Positions 36,262 through 46,804 are shown, counted from the stretch's first letter. The stretch: DNA of 64,000 bases from Larkinella humicola (GCF_008727875.1 NZ_VTWS01000007.1:1-64000); one strand, 5' to 3'. Translations and numbers: made by a program. The notes: generated by a model from the sequence alone, not told the origin.

Positions 36262-36740
36262 TGGTTTTCTGTAGGTTGGTTGATGTTAAGAAATAAGCGC
36301 AATAGCATTCCGGGAAACGGAACAGTAAGAAAATGGAAATAAGCAGATTAAGGGATTAGTGATAGGGTATTCAGAACAATCTTTTCTATAAATTACCTTC
36401 TTTATTGGGGATAAATGGCGTGCAAGCTTCAATAAAATTTGGCTTTCTACTGAATTAGCAAGCAAATATACTATTTGTTAATTTTTTTAAAAAATAGAGC
36501 CTGAATTATAAATAAATGAGTTTTATTACTTTCCAAAGGTTAAGTTTTACTAAATGGATATTTTCTGGATTACAATATTATTATTGCGTTACGCTGAATA
36601 AACCCGGTTTTTCAGAGTCAAATAAGTTCTCTAAAAAGTACCGTGAATATTTTCAGACAAGCCGATCTGCTCAACCTACAAACGGGCATCTGAAGCAAAA
36701 TTGAGGAATGTAAACTGCCAAAAAGGCAAAGAAAGGGCGA
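36262..36740. other. AT-rich upstream region of SusC copy 1
   Basis: About 480 bp without a supported gene. Contains the promoter candidate at 36463-36470 about 200 bases upstream of the SusC start and an A/T tract (36482-36494). Short open frames here lack family features or a good start. Confidence 0.6.
36463..36470 (-). promoter_or_regulatory. -7 element candidate for SusC copy 1
   Basis: TATATTTG on the minus strand fits TAnnTTTG exactly, giving a leader of nearly 200 nt. An uninterrupted T/A tract (36482-36494) lies just upstream. A TTG at -33 is not evident. Confidence 0.45.
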
Positions 36741-38066
36741 TCAGAGCAGGGGCTTAACACCGGCTTTTTTAAATTTAGCCACGACGAAGAGGCCGATGGC
36801 TTTTCCCTGAGCTTGCCCGTTCTCAATCGCATCGCGGTAATGAATACCGCCGTAAAGTCGGGAGATGGCCGCTTCTTCGGCGGCTTGCCGGAACGACGTA
36901 AAGTTCCGGGTGGGCAGTTCAAACAGGACTTCGGTATCGTCCGTAAATGAAAAATTCTCTCCGATCAGATACGTCAACACTTCGGCCACGGCGGTCGAAA
37001 TGACGCTGTGACCGCTGGTGTATTCCGGAAAAGGTGGCGTCTGCAACAGTGGCTGCCAGCGCGCATCGATGTAGCGGTTGATGACGGTTTCGGGTCGGAC
37101 GCGGTTACTGCGGTATTTTTCGTCCCAGCAACTGATGAAAGCATCCATCAACGTGGCGGCAACCAGCCAGTGGGCCTGGAGTGTTTTGTCGAAATCCAGT
37201 TTGGCTTTCCGGGTCGCAATGCTCGTGATGTTCATCCAGTGTCCTCCCGGACTGATTTTTTTAAAGCCAATCGACATGTGGCCGGAGGTGTTGATGGCGA
37301 AGGGGTTGCAGTCCCAGTACGAGGCAATAAACCGTTTTTTTTCATCCAGATTTTTCCCTTCCCGGTATACTTCGTAAGCCAGCTTGTAGAATGCACTGGT
37401 GGAATCCTTGCTAAAAACGACCGCCGGTTTGGGGGTAAACTGCGTGCAGGTATCGATGAACATTGGGCGGATGGTTCGCCAGTGGGGTTCGATCGCTTCG
37501 ATGTAACCCGGTGGGGTTGGATACCAGAATTGGTCACCTTTGGCGGGGCGGTGGCGCAGGCGGGTGCTTAGTTTCAGGTAATTATCGGTTGCGGCATACG
37601 CCGTTACTTGTTTAGCCACTTCCTGCGCAACGGCAATCGACGGGTTGATAACCGCCTGGTCGTACCCTTCTTTCCGGAGTGTTTCCATCAGCTTTTTCTG
37701 TTCCTCCTCCAGCATATAGCCCGAGGGAAGCATCAGCCGGCCGGTTTCCAGCACACAAAAAAGGGCAGCAATCTGGTAGTTGTAAGGACCTTTCGGTTCA
37801 ATCACGATCTTTTTATGGCTGCGAACCAAGGCCGAAGGGGCTGTTAAAGCGGTATTGTGCTGCGCCATGATTTCATACGCCCCCAGTAAACTGTACGAAT
37901 AAAACCGGCTGGCAGCGGGTGGATTGGCCACATCATGAATCATCACCATCGTCACCGCGAAAATCGTGGGCTGCAAATGACGCCCAAGATCCGGCCTGGC
38001 CTTTTGCCCCTGCACCGAATGACAAACCAGGAAACCAAGCAGAAATAAATACCGCATCACCTTCAT
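36741..38066 (-). CDS. PAP2/vanadium-dependent haloperoxidase-like protein, copy 2
   Basis: 441 residues from ATG 38066, which overlaps the UnbV stop as ATGA; a frame from 38231 would run over the UnbV gene and is rejected. Signal peptide ends VQG near residue 20. Active-site residues match copy 1: KYRSNRVRP, YTSGHSVIS and SRLYGGIHYRD. Same position relative to its UnbV gene. No glycosidase follows, unlike copy 1. Confidence 0.87.
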   Translation of the reverse strand: MKVMRYLFLLGFLVCHSVQGQKARPDLGRHLQPTIFAVTMVMIHDVANPPAASRFYSYSLLGAYEIMAQHNTALTAPSALVRSHKKIVIEPKGPYNYQIAALFCVLETGRLMLPSGYMLEEEQKKLMETLRKEGYDQAVINPSIAVAQEVAKQVTAYAATDNYLKLSTRLRHRPAKGDQFWYPTPPGYIEAIEPHWRTIRPMFIDTCTQFTPKPAVVFSKDSTSAFYKLAYEVYREGKNLDEKKRFIASYWDCNPFAINTSGHMSIGFKKISPGGHWMNITSIATRKAKLDFDKTLQAHWLVAATLMDAFISCWDEKYRSNRVRPETVINRYIDARWQPLLQTPPFPEYTSGHSVISTAVAEVLTYLIGENFSFTDDTEVLFELPTRNFTSFRQAAEEAAISRLYGGIHYRDAIENGQAQGKAIGLFVVAKFKKAGVKPLL

Positions 38067-41000
38067 TTTTTGTAAACCTGAACCGGTTCGTTGAAGGCCC
38101 CGATTACCAAATACTTCTGCTCCTTTACCTGTAATTCGACCACCGCTTTGACATCCCCAATCACCGATAAACCGGCTTCGGGTTGACTCACATACGAAAA
38201 ACCGCCTTTCCCGTCTCCTTTTAATAAACAACCATAATTGGCATCCAGACTGCCAATTTTCAGCCGATTATCGGATTTGTTTCCCAGCAGCAAAACATCC
38301 ATAAAACCGTCGTGATCGAAGTCTTCAACCAGTGATTTCGTTATTGGAGAAAATTGGGCCTGAAGCGGCAGAATCCGTTTTTCAAATGCGCCATCTTTCG
38401 CCAGAAAACAGACGGAACGGCATTCCGTAACCGTTATTTTTTTAGCTTTCGCTAAATCCTCCGCCGAGAAAATGTCGTTAATGGTTGCCGTCGAATAGTC
38501 TTTGTAGTAGCCAAATTTCCGACGCATGGGGAAGATCTGATCATTCAATTCGTCCCGGCTGACAAACGGATAGGATGTTCCCTGCACAAAAAAACTGAAG
38601 AACGGATCAATGGAACCGTTGTTATCAAAGTCGGCATACACCAGCTCGGCGGGTTCTTTTCTCGAGTATTTAAGCTGCGAATTGATGCCCAGATTTCCGG
38701 CGATAAGGTCTTTTTTACCGTCACCGTTTACATCAGCAACCGTGATCGAAAACCAGAAACCGTTTTCTTCTTCTGGAAAGTAGTGAGCGGTTTTATCCAC
38801 AAAACCGTCTTTGGTATTGACAAACACTTTAATTGGCATCAGTTCCCCACACAGCATCAAGTCTTTCCGGCCATCGCCATCCAGATCTTCCCATTGGGCA
38901 TCAGTAACCATGCCGACGGTCGAGAACGGCGTTTTTACGATTTTAAACTGTCCCTTTCCGTTATTTTCCAGCAAATAGGAAGCGGGTGGTTCCGGATACC
39001 GCCCCGGAATAACCCGCCCGGCGACAAACAGATCCAGATCGCCATCACTGTCGAAATCCACTACCCGAACACAGGATTTACTGCTGGCCGTCAGCACGGG
39101 TAAAGCGGTTGTAATCAATTTTAAATTGCCTTTGCCATCATTGATATACAGGACATCCTGCAACGATGGCGTGTTGGGTTCAAACAAGGAATAACCGCCT
39201 TTGGCAACGTATAGATCATCGTAGCCATCGCCATTGGCATCGAAAAAAACAGCCGCCGAAAGCGCCGAAACGTTCTCGTCTCCAATGGTTAATTCGTCAA
39301 TTTTTTTGAAGGTGCCGTCCGTTTGCTGCAACCAGATTTTGCCGTTGGTATTTTTATCCCCGCCAATAAAAAGATCCTCCAACCCGTCTTTATTCACATC
39401 GCCTTTTGCCAGAACCGGCCCAACCTGCGAATACATAAACAGCATCAGCGGCTGGCGTTTGAAATCATTTTCGTTGTAGCCTTCGTGAAGAAAGGAAATG
39501 ACCTTCTCGGTTTTTTGAAAAATACCGGGTTTGTTTTTCTGGACCACCCCTCCTTTGGACTTTAAAGGACTGGTAGACTGCGTAATCGTGAGAAGCTGAT
39601 TAGCAGCTACTTGCCTCAGCCTTTGTTCAGTTTGGTCGGGCCAGATCACTTTGATGGAATCGACCATCGTGGCCTGATCGAGGCCAAAATGCAGCCGGGT
39701 CGATTGCGAAGACAGGTAACCCCGAACCGGTTGTTGCTCCTGATACTGCAACCCGCCTTGGGTATAGACCGTAACCTTGGCTCCCACCGCCTGTTTATTC
39801 TTGCCAGCCGAAACCAGTTTGAGTTGAATGTAAGACGTTTTTAATTGCTCCCGGCTCAGGTTCTGGTATACAAAAGCGGGTTCGTTGATGTTGTTGACGA
39901 CCAGTTCCAAATCGCCGTCGTTATCCAGATCGGCATACACCGCCCCGTTCGAAATCGAAGCGGTTTGAAATCCCCAATCCGTCTGTTTATTCGCAAAAGT
40001 CAGATCCCGGTTATTCTTAAAAATATAATTGGGCAATTTGGTCGATGGCATGGCCCGGATCAAATCCATGAGCTGAATCGATTCGCGTTTGATCGCTTTC
40101 TGCACTTTATAATCACCCCAGTATTTCAGAAAATCCTTGTTGGTATAATCCCGCAAATACCCGTTGGTGATAAACAGATCTTTGTAACCGTCGTTGTCAA
40201 AATCAGCCAGCAAAGGCGCCCAGCTCCAATCCGTATTCGAAACACCGGCGGCCTGTGCAATTTCGCTGAAGGTTCCGTCGCCGTTGTTCAACTGCAACAT
40301 GTTGCGCATGTATTGCTTGTAGAGTTTTTGCTGAACCATGAGTTCAAAAGACTCGTAGTTTTCCTGGAGTTGCAGCAGTTTTTGCCGCCGATTGTCTTCG
40401 GGTAACATGTCCAGTGACATAATATCCGGCAGACCGTCGTTGTTGTAATCGGCAATGTCAATGCCCATCGAAAACTGCGCCAGATGCCGGAAATAGTGCT
40501 GGGTTTCGTCTTTGAACGTCCCGTTTTTCTGGTTGATGTAGAGGTAATCCGATTCGTTGTAATCGTTGGTGACGTAAATATCGGGCCAGCCATCCTGGTT
40601 CACATCGGCAATGGCCATACCCAACCCAAACGTGAGCGGATACTGGTGAATACCGGCTTTTTTGGTGACATCGACAAAATGGTTATCCCGGTTTTCATAG
40701 AGTTTATTCCCGGCCAGTTCATCCACTTCGTTCCGCAGTTTGGCCAGTTCCATGTTGTCGTATTTCTTCACATTGTGATTCAACAGCATCATGTCCAGAT
40801 CGCCGTCGTTATCAAAATCGAAAAAAGCCGACTGGGTGCTGTAGCCCGGATCATCGAGACCATATTGCCTGGCCTGTTCGGCAAACCGCACTGACCCATC
40901 GGACGAAACGCCCTGGTTGATAAACAATTGGTTCCGGCGTTTGTCGTCTTCTCCTTTGCCGGAATAACAGACATAGATATCCAGCAGGCCATCGCCGTTT

Positions 41001-41416
41001 ACGTCGGCCATGCTAACGCCGGTTTTCCAGCCGCCCGACCGACCGCCCAAGCCCGGCGCAGCGGTTTTGGTGACGTCTTTAAATTTCAGTCCACCCAGAT
41101 TCAGGTAGAGTTTGCTGGGTTTCAGATTGGCGGTAAAAAACAGGTCCTCCAGGCCATCGCCGTTCAGATCGCCGACGGCGACACCGCCCCCGTTGTAAAA
41201 ATACTCGTAGGATAAGACGTTCAGGCTTTCGTTTTCGTCAATGTCGTTGCTGAAATCGATGGCGGTTTGTTTCGGGGAAAGGAGTTGAAACAGAGTCGTT
41301 TGGGCTTGCAAAAAGGTTACCGGGAGACTCAACAGCAAGAGAAGCCCTACTTTAGGCACCCACGCTGTTTTTAAACCGGATGCGTACCTTTTGTATTCCG
41401 AACCGAGGACAATCAT
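38063..41416 (-). CDS. FG-GAP/VCBS repeat protein with ASPIC/UnbV domain, copy 2
   Basis: 1117 residues, signal peptide ending LQAQ near residue 39. Blade motifs such as DLNGDGLEDLFF and DFDNDGDLDMMLL, and an ASPIC/UnbV domain near 525-610 (GLDQATMVDSIKVIWPDQT). Homologous over the full length to copy 1 (28154-31483). Where copy 1 carries the coding octamer repeat, copy 2 has unrelated residues (DKTAHYFPEEE). It starts about 66 bases after the terminator that follows SusD copy 2 and runs into the PAP2 gene with a four-base overlap. Confidence 0.9.
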   Translation of the reverse strand: MIVLGSEYKRYASGLKTAWVPKVGLLLLLSLPVTFLQAQTTLFQLLSPKQTAIDFSNDIDENESLNVLSYEYFYNGGGVAVGDLNGDGLEDLFFTANLKPSKLYLNLGGLKFKDVTKTAAPGLGGRSGGWKTGVSMADVNGDGLLDIYVCYSGKGEDDKRRNQLFINQGVSSDGSVRFAEQARQYGLDDPGYSTQSAFFDFDNDGDLDMMLLNHNVKKYDNMELAKLRNEVDELAGNKLYENRDNHFVDVTKKAGIHQYPLTFGLGMAIADVNQDGWPDIYVTNDYNESDYLYINQKNGTFKDETQHYFRHLAQFSMGIDIADYNNDGLPDIMSLDMLPEDNRRQKLLQLQENYESFELMVQQKLYKQYMRNMLQLNNGDGTFSEIAQAAGVSNTDWSWAPLLADFDNDGYKDLFITNGYLRDYTNKDFLKYWGDYKVQKAIKRESIQLMDLIRAMPSTKLPNYIFKNNRDLTFANKQTDWGFQTASISNGAVYADLDNDGDLELVVNNINEPAFVYQNLSREQLKTSYIQLKLVSAGKNKQAVGAKVTVYTQGGLQYQEQQPVRGYLSSQSTRLHFGLDQATMVDSIKVIWPDQTEQRLRQVAANQLLTITQSTSPLKSKGGVVQKNKPGIFQKTEKVISFLHEGYNENDFKRQPLMLFMYSQVGPVLAKGDVNKDGLEDLFIGGDKNTNGKIWLQQTDGTFKKIDELTIGDENVSALSAAVFFDANGDGYDDLYVAKGGYSLFEPNTPSLQDVLYINDGKGNLKLITTALPVLTASSKSCVRVVDFDSDGDLDLFVAGRVIPGRYPEPPASYLLENNGKGQFKIVKTPFSTVGMVTDAQWEDLDGDGRKDLMLCGELMPIKVFVNTKDGFVDKTAHYFPEEENGFWFSITVADVNGDGKKDLIAGNLGINSQLKYSRKEPAELVYADFDNNGSIDPFFSFFVQGTSYPFVSRDELNDQIFPMRRKFGYYKDYSTATINDIFSAEDLAKAKKITVTECRSVCFLAKDGAFEKRILPLQAQFSPITKSLVEDFDHDGFMDVLLLGNKSDNRLKIGSLDANYGCLLKGDGKGGFSYVSQPEAGLSVIGDVKAVVELQVKEQKYLVIGAFNEPVQVYKK

Positions 41417-41481
41417 GGTAGCTTAAAACGAAAAACTTCAACAGGAGAAGTTGAAGTTAAGGTAATTTCTGAAACAAATAA

Positions 41482-41518
41482 AAATAGGGAAGGCTGCCGG
41501 ATGGCACCTTCCCTATTT
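41482..41518 (-). terminator. Hairpin terminator after SusD copy 2
   Basis: 12-bp arms AAATAGGGAAGG and CCTTCCCTATTT with a 13-base inner part, eight bases after the SusD stop at 41526. Confidence 0.82.
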
Positions 41519-41525
41519 CGTCGTA

Positions 41526-43112
41526 TTACTTATCCCACCAAACCCGGCCAGTGAGCAAATCACCACCCGTCAGGCGGCTAACCGCTTCGGTGTAACTGGT
41601 TTTGTTATTGATAATTTCCGTTGACAGGTAAATCATGCGTCTTGGAATGGTGGCATTCGTGACATTCCCCGGATAGTTGACCGGCGTCAGCACCGGATAG
41701 CCCGACCGTCGCCAGTTGATCCAGTTTTCAACAAAGTCCATGTAGCTTCCCGTTGCCAGCCAATACTGCGTGTTGATGGCATTCAGTGACGCTTCCGTCG
41801 ACGTCGCATTCAGCGGATTGGCGGCTACGTAAGCGGCTGCGGCTGCGGGCGTGATGGCGGCCGTGGCATCCAGTTGCGACAGTGACGTCATGGCAGCCGT
41901 TACACCGTTAGCGTAATGTTCGGCGGCCGTTCCCGGCACGTTCCAACCCCGCACTTTGGCTTCCGCCAGCAGCAGTTCGGTTTGCGCGTAGGTAATCGTT
42001 TCCAGTGTGCCGTTCCGTTTCAGGTACACCGAAATGCGTGGTCGGGAATATTTTCCCAGGGGCGCCACGTCGTTGCCGGTTCCTGTCGCTCCCGGATAGC
42101 CCGCTGCCGTCCGGATGTCCCGGGCACCACCGCTCAGGTCGTAACCATTTGGCAAGCCAACCTGAACAGCAGGATCGTTAACCCCCACCAGCGTTTGAAG
42201 CGCATTGTTGGCCAGGCCCGGCTGTGGCACTTCGGCAATGGCACTCAAACGCGGGTCATTGGTCGCTTTCAGGGCGTCGATGAAGGTTTTAGACCACCGC
42301 AGTTCCCGGAAATCATCCGCAACCTGGTACACGTTGAAAATCCCGGACGTCGCATTATTGGCATCCGATACGATTTTCGCGTTGTCGTCGTTGGACGTGA
42401 ACACCCCGCCCGCAGCCGCTTTTTCGGCCCAGGTTTTCGCCGTGGCCGGATCGATCTTGGTCAGACGCATGGCCGCCCGCAACATCAGCGAATAGCCCAG
42501 TTTTTTCCATTTGACGATGTCACCGGCGTAATACAAGTCGCCGGTTGGCTTCAGCTTGGTGGCATCCAGGGCGGCCGTTGCCTGCTCCAGTTCGGTCAGA
42601 ATACCGGTATAAATCGACTGTTGCGTATCGTATTTCGGGTTCGCAACACCTTCTTTCACTTTGAAAGCTTCGCTGTACGGAATATCGCCGTAAACGTCGG
42701 TGGCCCGCTGCATGTTCATGGCCTGCATGATCCGGCCAACGTTATACAGATTCGTGTACTGCTCCTTGCCTTTCGTCAGGCTGATCATTTCAGCCAAAAC
42801 CGTACCGATGCTGTAAGCCCGGCTGAACAGGCTGCCCTGATAGCTGGTCGAGTTCTGGGTGTTGACATATTTGTCACCATTTCCGTAATACGTAAAGGTT
42901 GACGCCAGAACCTGCATCGAGGTGCTTTGGTAGAGAATCCCATCGTAGCCCAGGTTGATGTACGACATCTGGGCGTTGGGTAAAAAGAAGTTCGGGTCCC
43001 AGGTTGACTCACTCGACCGGGTCGGGTCGGTGTTGATTTCGTCAAATTTGTCGGTACAGCTTGTCGCACAAACCAACAACAGCGCTGCTATATAGATTGA
43101 AGTTTTCTTCAT
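41526..43112 (-). CDS. SusD/RagB-like lipoprotein, copy 2
   Basis: 528 residues from ATG 43112; a TTG at 43121 touches the SusC stop and is less likely. Lipobox cysteine at residue 19 (CATSC). SusD-like motifs include RATDVYGDIPYSEAF near 140 and KKLGYSLMLRAAMRLTKIDP. Nine bases separate it from the SusC stop, so the pair is co-translated. Partner of the SusC copy 2; ligand unknown. Confidence 0.95.
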   Translation of the reverse strand: MKKTSIYIAALLLVCATSCTDKFDEINTDPTRSSESTWDPNFFLPNAQMSYINLGYDGILYQSTSMQVLASTFTYYGNGDKYVNTQNSTSYQGSLFSRAYSIGTVLAEMISLTKGKEQYTNLYNVGRIMQAMNMQRATDVYGDIPYSEAFKVKEGVANPKYDTQQSIYTGILTELEQATAALDATKLKPTGDLYYAGDIVKWKKLGYSLMLRAAMRLTKIDPATAKTWAEKAAAGGVFTSNDDNAKIVSDANNATSGIFNVYQVADDFRELRWSKTFIDALKATNDPRLSAIAEVPQPGLANNALQTLVGVNDPAVQVGLPNGYDLSGGARDIRTAAGYPGATGTGNDVAPLGKYSRPRISVYLKRNGTLETITYAQTELLLAEAKVRGWNVPGTAAEHYANGVTAAMTSLSQLDATAAITPAAAAAYVAANPLNATSTEASLNAINTQYWLATGSYMDFVENWINWRRSGYPVLTPVNYPGNVTNATIPRRMIYLSTEIINNKTSYTEAVSRLTGGDLLTGRVWWDK

Positions 43113-43121
43113 GGTTTTCAA

Positions 43122-46100
43122 TTATTTTTTGAACCGGGCATTTAAGGTGAAACCAAACGTTCTGGTTGAAGGCAACTGGGCACCTTCCGTCCCGGCGTAG
43201 CGCAGGTCGGACGAGAAACCAGCTTCCGGATCGAAGTTTTCGGTGTGCTTCAGCAGCGTAGCCAGGTTACGGCCAACCAGTGACAGGGATATGTCTTCAA
43301 ACGGCAGTTTGCTACCCGTAAACCATTTTTCCGGCAGGTGATAGCTCAGGACGACCTGACGCAGTTTAATGAAATCGGCATTGAACACGTTCAGTCTCGA
43401 GATGTTGGTCACCAGAGCCGGATAGTAGGTGTAGGCCGGTACGTTCCGGGTGTTGGTTTCGCCGGTAGCCAGCACACCCGATGCCACGACTCCGGTTTCA
43501 CGACCCACCAGCGTCATCTTGTTCAGCCCGTCCACGATGGAATAGTGGTTGGTCGCCGACAGCACTTTTGCGCCAAATTTATAGTCGAACAGGAACGAAA
43601 GGCCAAAGTTTCCGTAGTTGAAGCTGTTGTTCAAACCGCCGTATACTTTCGGAATGGCTGACCCCATAGGCGTCAGTGCTCCCCGTTCCGGAACCCCGTT
43701 GGCACCGACGATGACCTGCCCGCTGGCGTTGTATTTGTAATCATAAGCCATAATTTGCGCGGCCGGCAAGCCTTTCACGTGGGCGATGTTTCCGTTCAGA
43801 GGCCGGTAGGTTCCCAGTCCGAGGGTGGTCGTTCCGCCATCGCCGTCGATGTCCACAATCGTATTTTTGACGTTGGTGATGTTGAATGACACATCCCACT
43901 TGAACGATTTGTTCACAATCGGCGTACCGGTGATCAACAACTCAAGCCCGGTATTTTTGGTCGAACCCAGGTTCAGAACCCGCGACGAGTACCCGGTGGT
44001 GGGCGACAACGGACCGCTCACAATTTCATCCTTGGTTTCCCGGTTAAAATAGGCGAAGTCGATTCCCAGACGGTTTTGCAAAAATTTGGTTTCAAAACCA
44101 ATTTCAAACTCTTTCAGCCGGAACGGTTTCAGGTTGAGGTTGGGCAACTGAGAACTAAATCCGCCTTGTGGAACGCCATTGATGGTGTTCCCCAGCGAGT
44201 AATACTGGCTCGTCAGATAGGCATCAAACGCTTCACCGCTGGTTTGGGCATACGACGCCCGCAGTTTACCAAAATCCAGGGAAGGCACTTTGAACAATTC
44301 CGAGAACACAAAACTGGCGGAAACCGAAGGCGCAAAAATACCCCGGTTGGCCGACGGCAGGGTTGAATAGATGTCGTAACGACCCGTGGTTGACAGCGTC
44401 AGGAAGTTCTTGTAGTCAAAATCCGCCGTATAATACGCCGATTGGACCTGCCGTTCGTTAAATCCGTAGGATTGCCCTTTGGTCAGTGTATTCGACAGGG
44501 TATACAGGTACGGAATGCTCAGACTACCGCCCGAAACCCCAACACTCTCGGCTCTGTTTTTTCTGAGGTTGGCCCCCAGCGCCATATTCAGGTTCAAATC
44601 CGGAAGCAGTTTGCGGTTAATTCCCAACAAACCGTCGATGTTCATTTCGTGTTTCTGCTCCTTGCTGTAATTGACGCTACCCAGCCGCGAGTAAGCGGTT
44701 CCGTAGGGCGTTACACTAAAGCCGCCGTCATTGATCAGGTCATACCCAATCCGGCCCTGCAGGTAAATCCAGTCCGCAAACTGGTATTTACCGGTAATGG
44801 CCGAAATCAGGCGTTTCCGATCCAGACTACTTTTATACTGATTCACGACAAACCAAGGGTTGGTTTTGTACGTGTCATCGCTGAATGTCAACTCATTACC
44901 CGTTACAGGATCGAAACCCGGTTTCAAAGCGGCCTGGTTGAAACTTGTCGCCAGGAGCATAATCCCGTAGTTCGGGTTCTGGGGAGCATCGCTCAAAGCT
45001 GGCCGGTTTTTATCCTGCTGGTCGATGTAGTTCCCCATAATGGTCACATCGAACTTATCGGTAACTTTCTGATTCACATTGAGGTTAATGGTTTTCCGTT
45101 TCATACCGCTGTTCCGAACGGTAGTCTGGGCGTCCATCGACGACAGGGATAACCGGAAGCTGGTTTGCTCATTTCCGCCCGACATCGCCACGGTATTCGT
45201 CAGCGTAGCGGCTGTCCGGTAGAACTGGTCGATGTTGTCTTTGACGGGTGAATACGGATACTGTTTGCCGTCGAACTGGGTATACATGGCACCGTCCATT
45301 TTTTCGCCCCAGCTGTAAATCCCCGAATTTCGGGCGCTGTTGACGTCGGTTGGCCGTTTACCCTGCGTTCCCTGACCGTATTCATACTGATAGTCGGTCC
45401 AGTTAATGACCTTGTCAAACTGCATGTTTCCGTTGTATTCCACCGAAAGACCGGAGTTTTTGCTGCCACCTTTGGTCGTAATCAGAATGACCCCGTTGGC
45501 CGCCCGCGTACCATACAAAGCCGCAGCCGTAGCTCCTTTTAACACCGTCATGGTTTCAATATCATCCGGGTTAATGTTGGCAATCCCGTCGCCGTTATTG
45601 TTTCCGCCCCACTCACCGGCGTTTCCGCGCGAGGAGTTATCCATCGGAACCCCATTGATGACAAACAAAGGGCTACCACCGCTGAAGTTGCTCACCCCCC
45701 GAAGGTTGATCCGGGACGACGAACCAGGACCGCCGGTTCCGGGCGTAATGCTTAAACCGGCCACCCTCCCCTGCAGGGAGTTGATGACGTTGGTTTCGCG
45801 CGCCTGGTTGACCGATGACGCATCGATGGTCGTTACGGAATACCCCAGCGAGCGCGTGTCCCGCTTGATCCCCAAAGCCGTTACGACGACTTCTTCCAGT
45901 GAAGCGTCGCCGGGTTGCAACTGAACTTCGATGGTCGAGCGGTTTCCGACTGCAATTTCTTGTTTTGCGTAGCCAATATAAGAAACCACCAGAACGGCGT
46001 TATCGTCGGGTACGACAATTCGAAAACTTCCATTTCCATCGGTGTTGGTGCCGCGGGTCGTTCCCTTGATGGTGATGGTTGCGCCAGCCAGCCCGTTCCC

Positions 46101-46235
46101 TTTCTCATCCGACACCTTTCCGGTAACTGCTTTATCCACAGCCAATGAAGGTGAAGCCGCAAAGAGTAGCCAGGCTCCGGCAAAGACAAAAACCTTTAAG
46201 CAGGTTTTAAGTAGTTTTTGTTTCATAAACTTCAT
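43122..46235 (-). CDS. SusC/RagA-like TonB-dependent transporter, copy 2
   Basis: 1037 residues, signal peptide about 1-32. Regulatory-like domain GKVSDEKGNGLAGATITIKG near 40-115, plug with LEEVVVTALGIKRDTRSLGYSV and GVILITTKGG near 245, barrel to the end RFKK. No STN domain. First gene of the second SusC-SusD-UnbV-PAP2 set. The next gene upstream is divergent. Confidence 0.97.
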   Translation of the reverse strand: MKFMKQKLLKTCLKVFVFAGAWLLFAASPSLAVDKAVTGKVSDEKGNGLAGATITIKGTTRGTNTDGNGSFRIVVPDDNAVLVVSYIGYAKQEIAVGNRSTIEVQLQPGDASLEEVVVTALGIKRDTRSLGYSVTTIDASSVNQARETNVINSLQGRVAGLSITPGTGGPGSSSRINLRGVSNFSGGSPLFVINGVPMDNSSRGNAGEWGGNNNGDGIANINPDDIETMTVLKGATAAALYGTRAANGVILITTKGGSKNSGLSVEYNGNMQFDKVINWTDYQYEYGQGTQGKRPTDVNSARNSGIYSWGEKMDGAMYTQFDGKQYPYSPVKDNIDQFYRTAATLTNTVAMSGGNEQTSFRLSLSSMDAQTTVRNSGMKRKTINLNVNQKVTDKFDVTIMGNYIDQQDKNRPALSDAPQNPNYGIMLLATSFNQAALKPGFDPVTGNELTFSDDTYKTNPWFVVNQYKSSLDRKRLISAITGKYQFADWIYLQGRIGYDLINDGGFSVTPYGTAYSRLGSVNYSKEQKHEMNIDGLLGINRKLLPDLNLNMALGANLRKNRAESVGVSGGSLSIPYLYTLSNTLTKGQSYGFNERQVQSAYYTADFDYKNFLTLSTTGRYDIYSTLPSANRGIFAPSVSASFVFSELFKVPSLDFGKLRASYAQTSGEAFDAYLTSQYYSLGNTINGVPQGGFSSQLPNLNLKPFRLKEFEIGFETKFLQNRLGIDFAYFNRETKDEIVSGPLSPTTGYSSRVLNLGSTKNTGLELLITGTPIVNKSFKWDVSFNITNVKNTIVDIDGDGGTTTLGLGTYRPLNGNIAHVKGLPAAQIMAYDYKYNASGQVIVGANGVPERGALTPMGSAIPKVYGGLNNSFNYGNFGLSFLFDYKFGAKVLSATNHYSIVDGLNKMTLVGRETGVVASGVLATGETNTRNVPAYTYYPALVTNISRLNVFNADFIKLRQVVLSYHLPEKWFTGSKLPFEDISLSLVGRNLATLLKHTENFDPEAGFSSDLRYAGTEGAQLPSTRTFGFTLNARFKK

Positions 46236-46804
46236 TATTAGGATTGTTTTAGGTGAATATACGTAAAAAGCGCACTGAATTCAAGTAGGAAAACTGAAGG
46301 CTAATCTGCCGATTCTTAGCCTGTTACAGCCCAAAAAGAATGACTCTACTTCCAAAATATACTGAAAATGGCAAAAAAACAGGCAGAATATTCTGCACGA
46401 TGAGGTATCAACTGCAAAGATATTCCTTTTTTAAAAAATTTAATAATACCGTCATTAATTTTAAATTAATATTGAATTTATACAGTTCCTATATAGGATC
46501 ACTTTTAACGTACCCTGACCGACTTCACTACCACACGATTGTACTTTAGCAATAAAAATGCAGGGAATCCGCAACAAACCTCGTCACGAAATGGTACAAA
46601 AAAAACGGCGGCTATCCCTAACGTTTATAACCCGGCGGTTTTGGCGTAAAAAGAAAGTCCCGGAATTTTCATGTTCCGATTCAGCCGCTGGCCCGTCAAA
46701 AAAAATAATTTGCAACCTAAATTTCTGTCTTGCGACCATTAAAAAACCGGTTTAAACTATCTTCCAGCCCTGTTTTCCAATTTTATACTGCAAACGACTC
46801 CCGA
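46236..46804. other. Divergent intergenic region
   Basis: About 570 bp between SusC copy 2 and the haem/VCBS gene. AT-rich, with a -7 candidate for SusC at 46415-46422, an A/T tract (46427-46438) and a 12-bp palindrome TCCTATATAGGA (46487-46498). Short open frames here show no recognisable family and are not annotated. Confidence 0.6.
46415..46422 (-). promoter_or_regulatory. -7 element candidate for SusC copy 2
   Basis: TATCTTTG on the minus strand fits TAnnTTTG; leader about 180 nt. TTTTTTAAAAAA (46427-46438) lies just upstream, as in SusC copy 1. No TTG at -33. Confidence 0.42.

Noticed and set aside
36516-36704. Small plus-strand frame upstream of SusC copy 1
   Set aside because: AT-rich, no ribosome site or family signal; treated as intergenic.
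46558-46755. Small plus-strand frame in the divergent region
   Set aside because: Lysine/arginine-rich without a motif, and overlaps the upstream end of the next gene.
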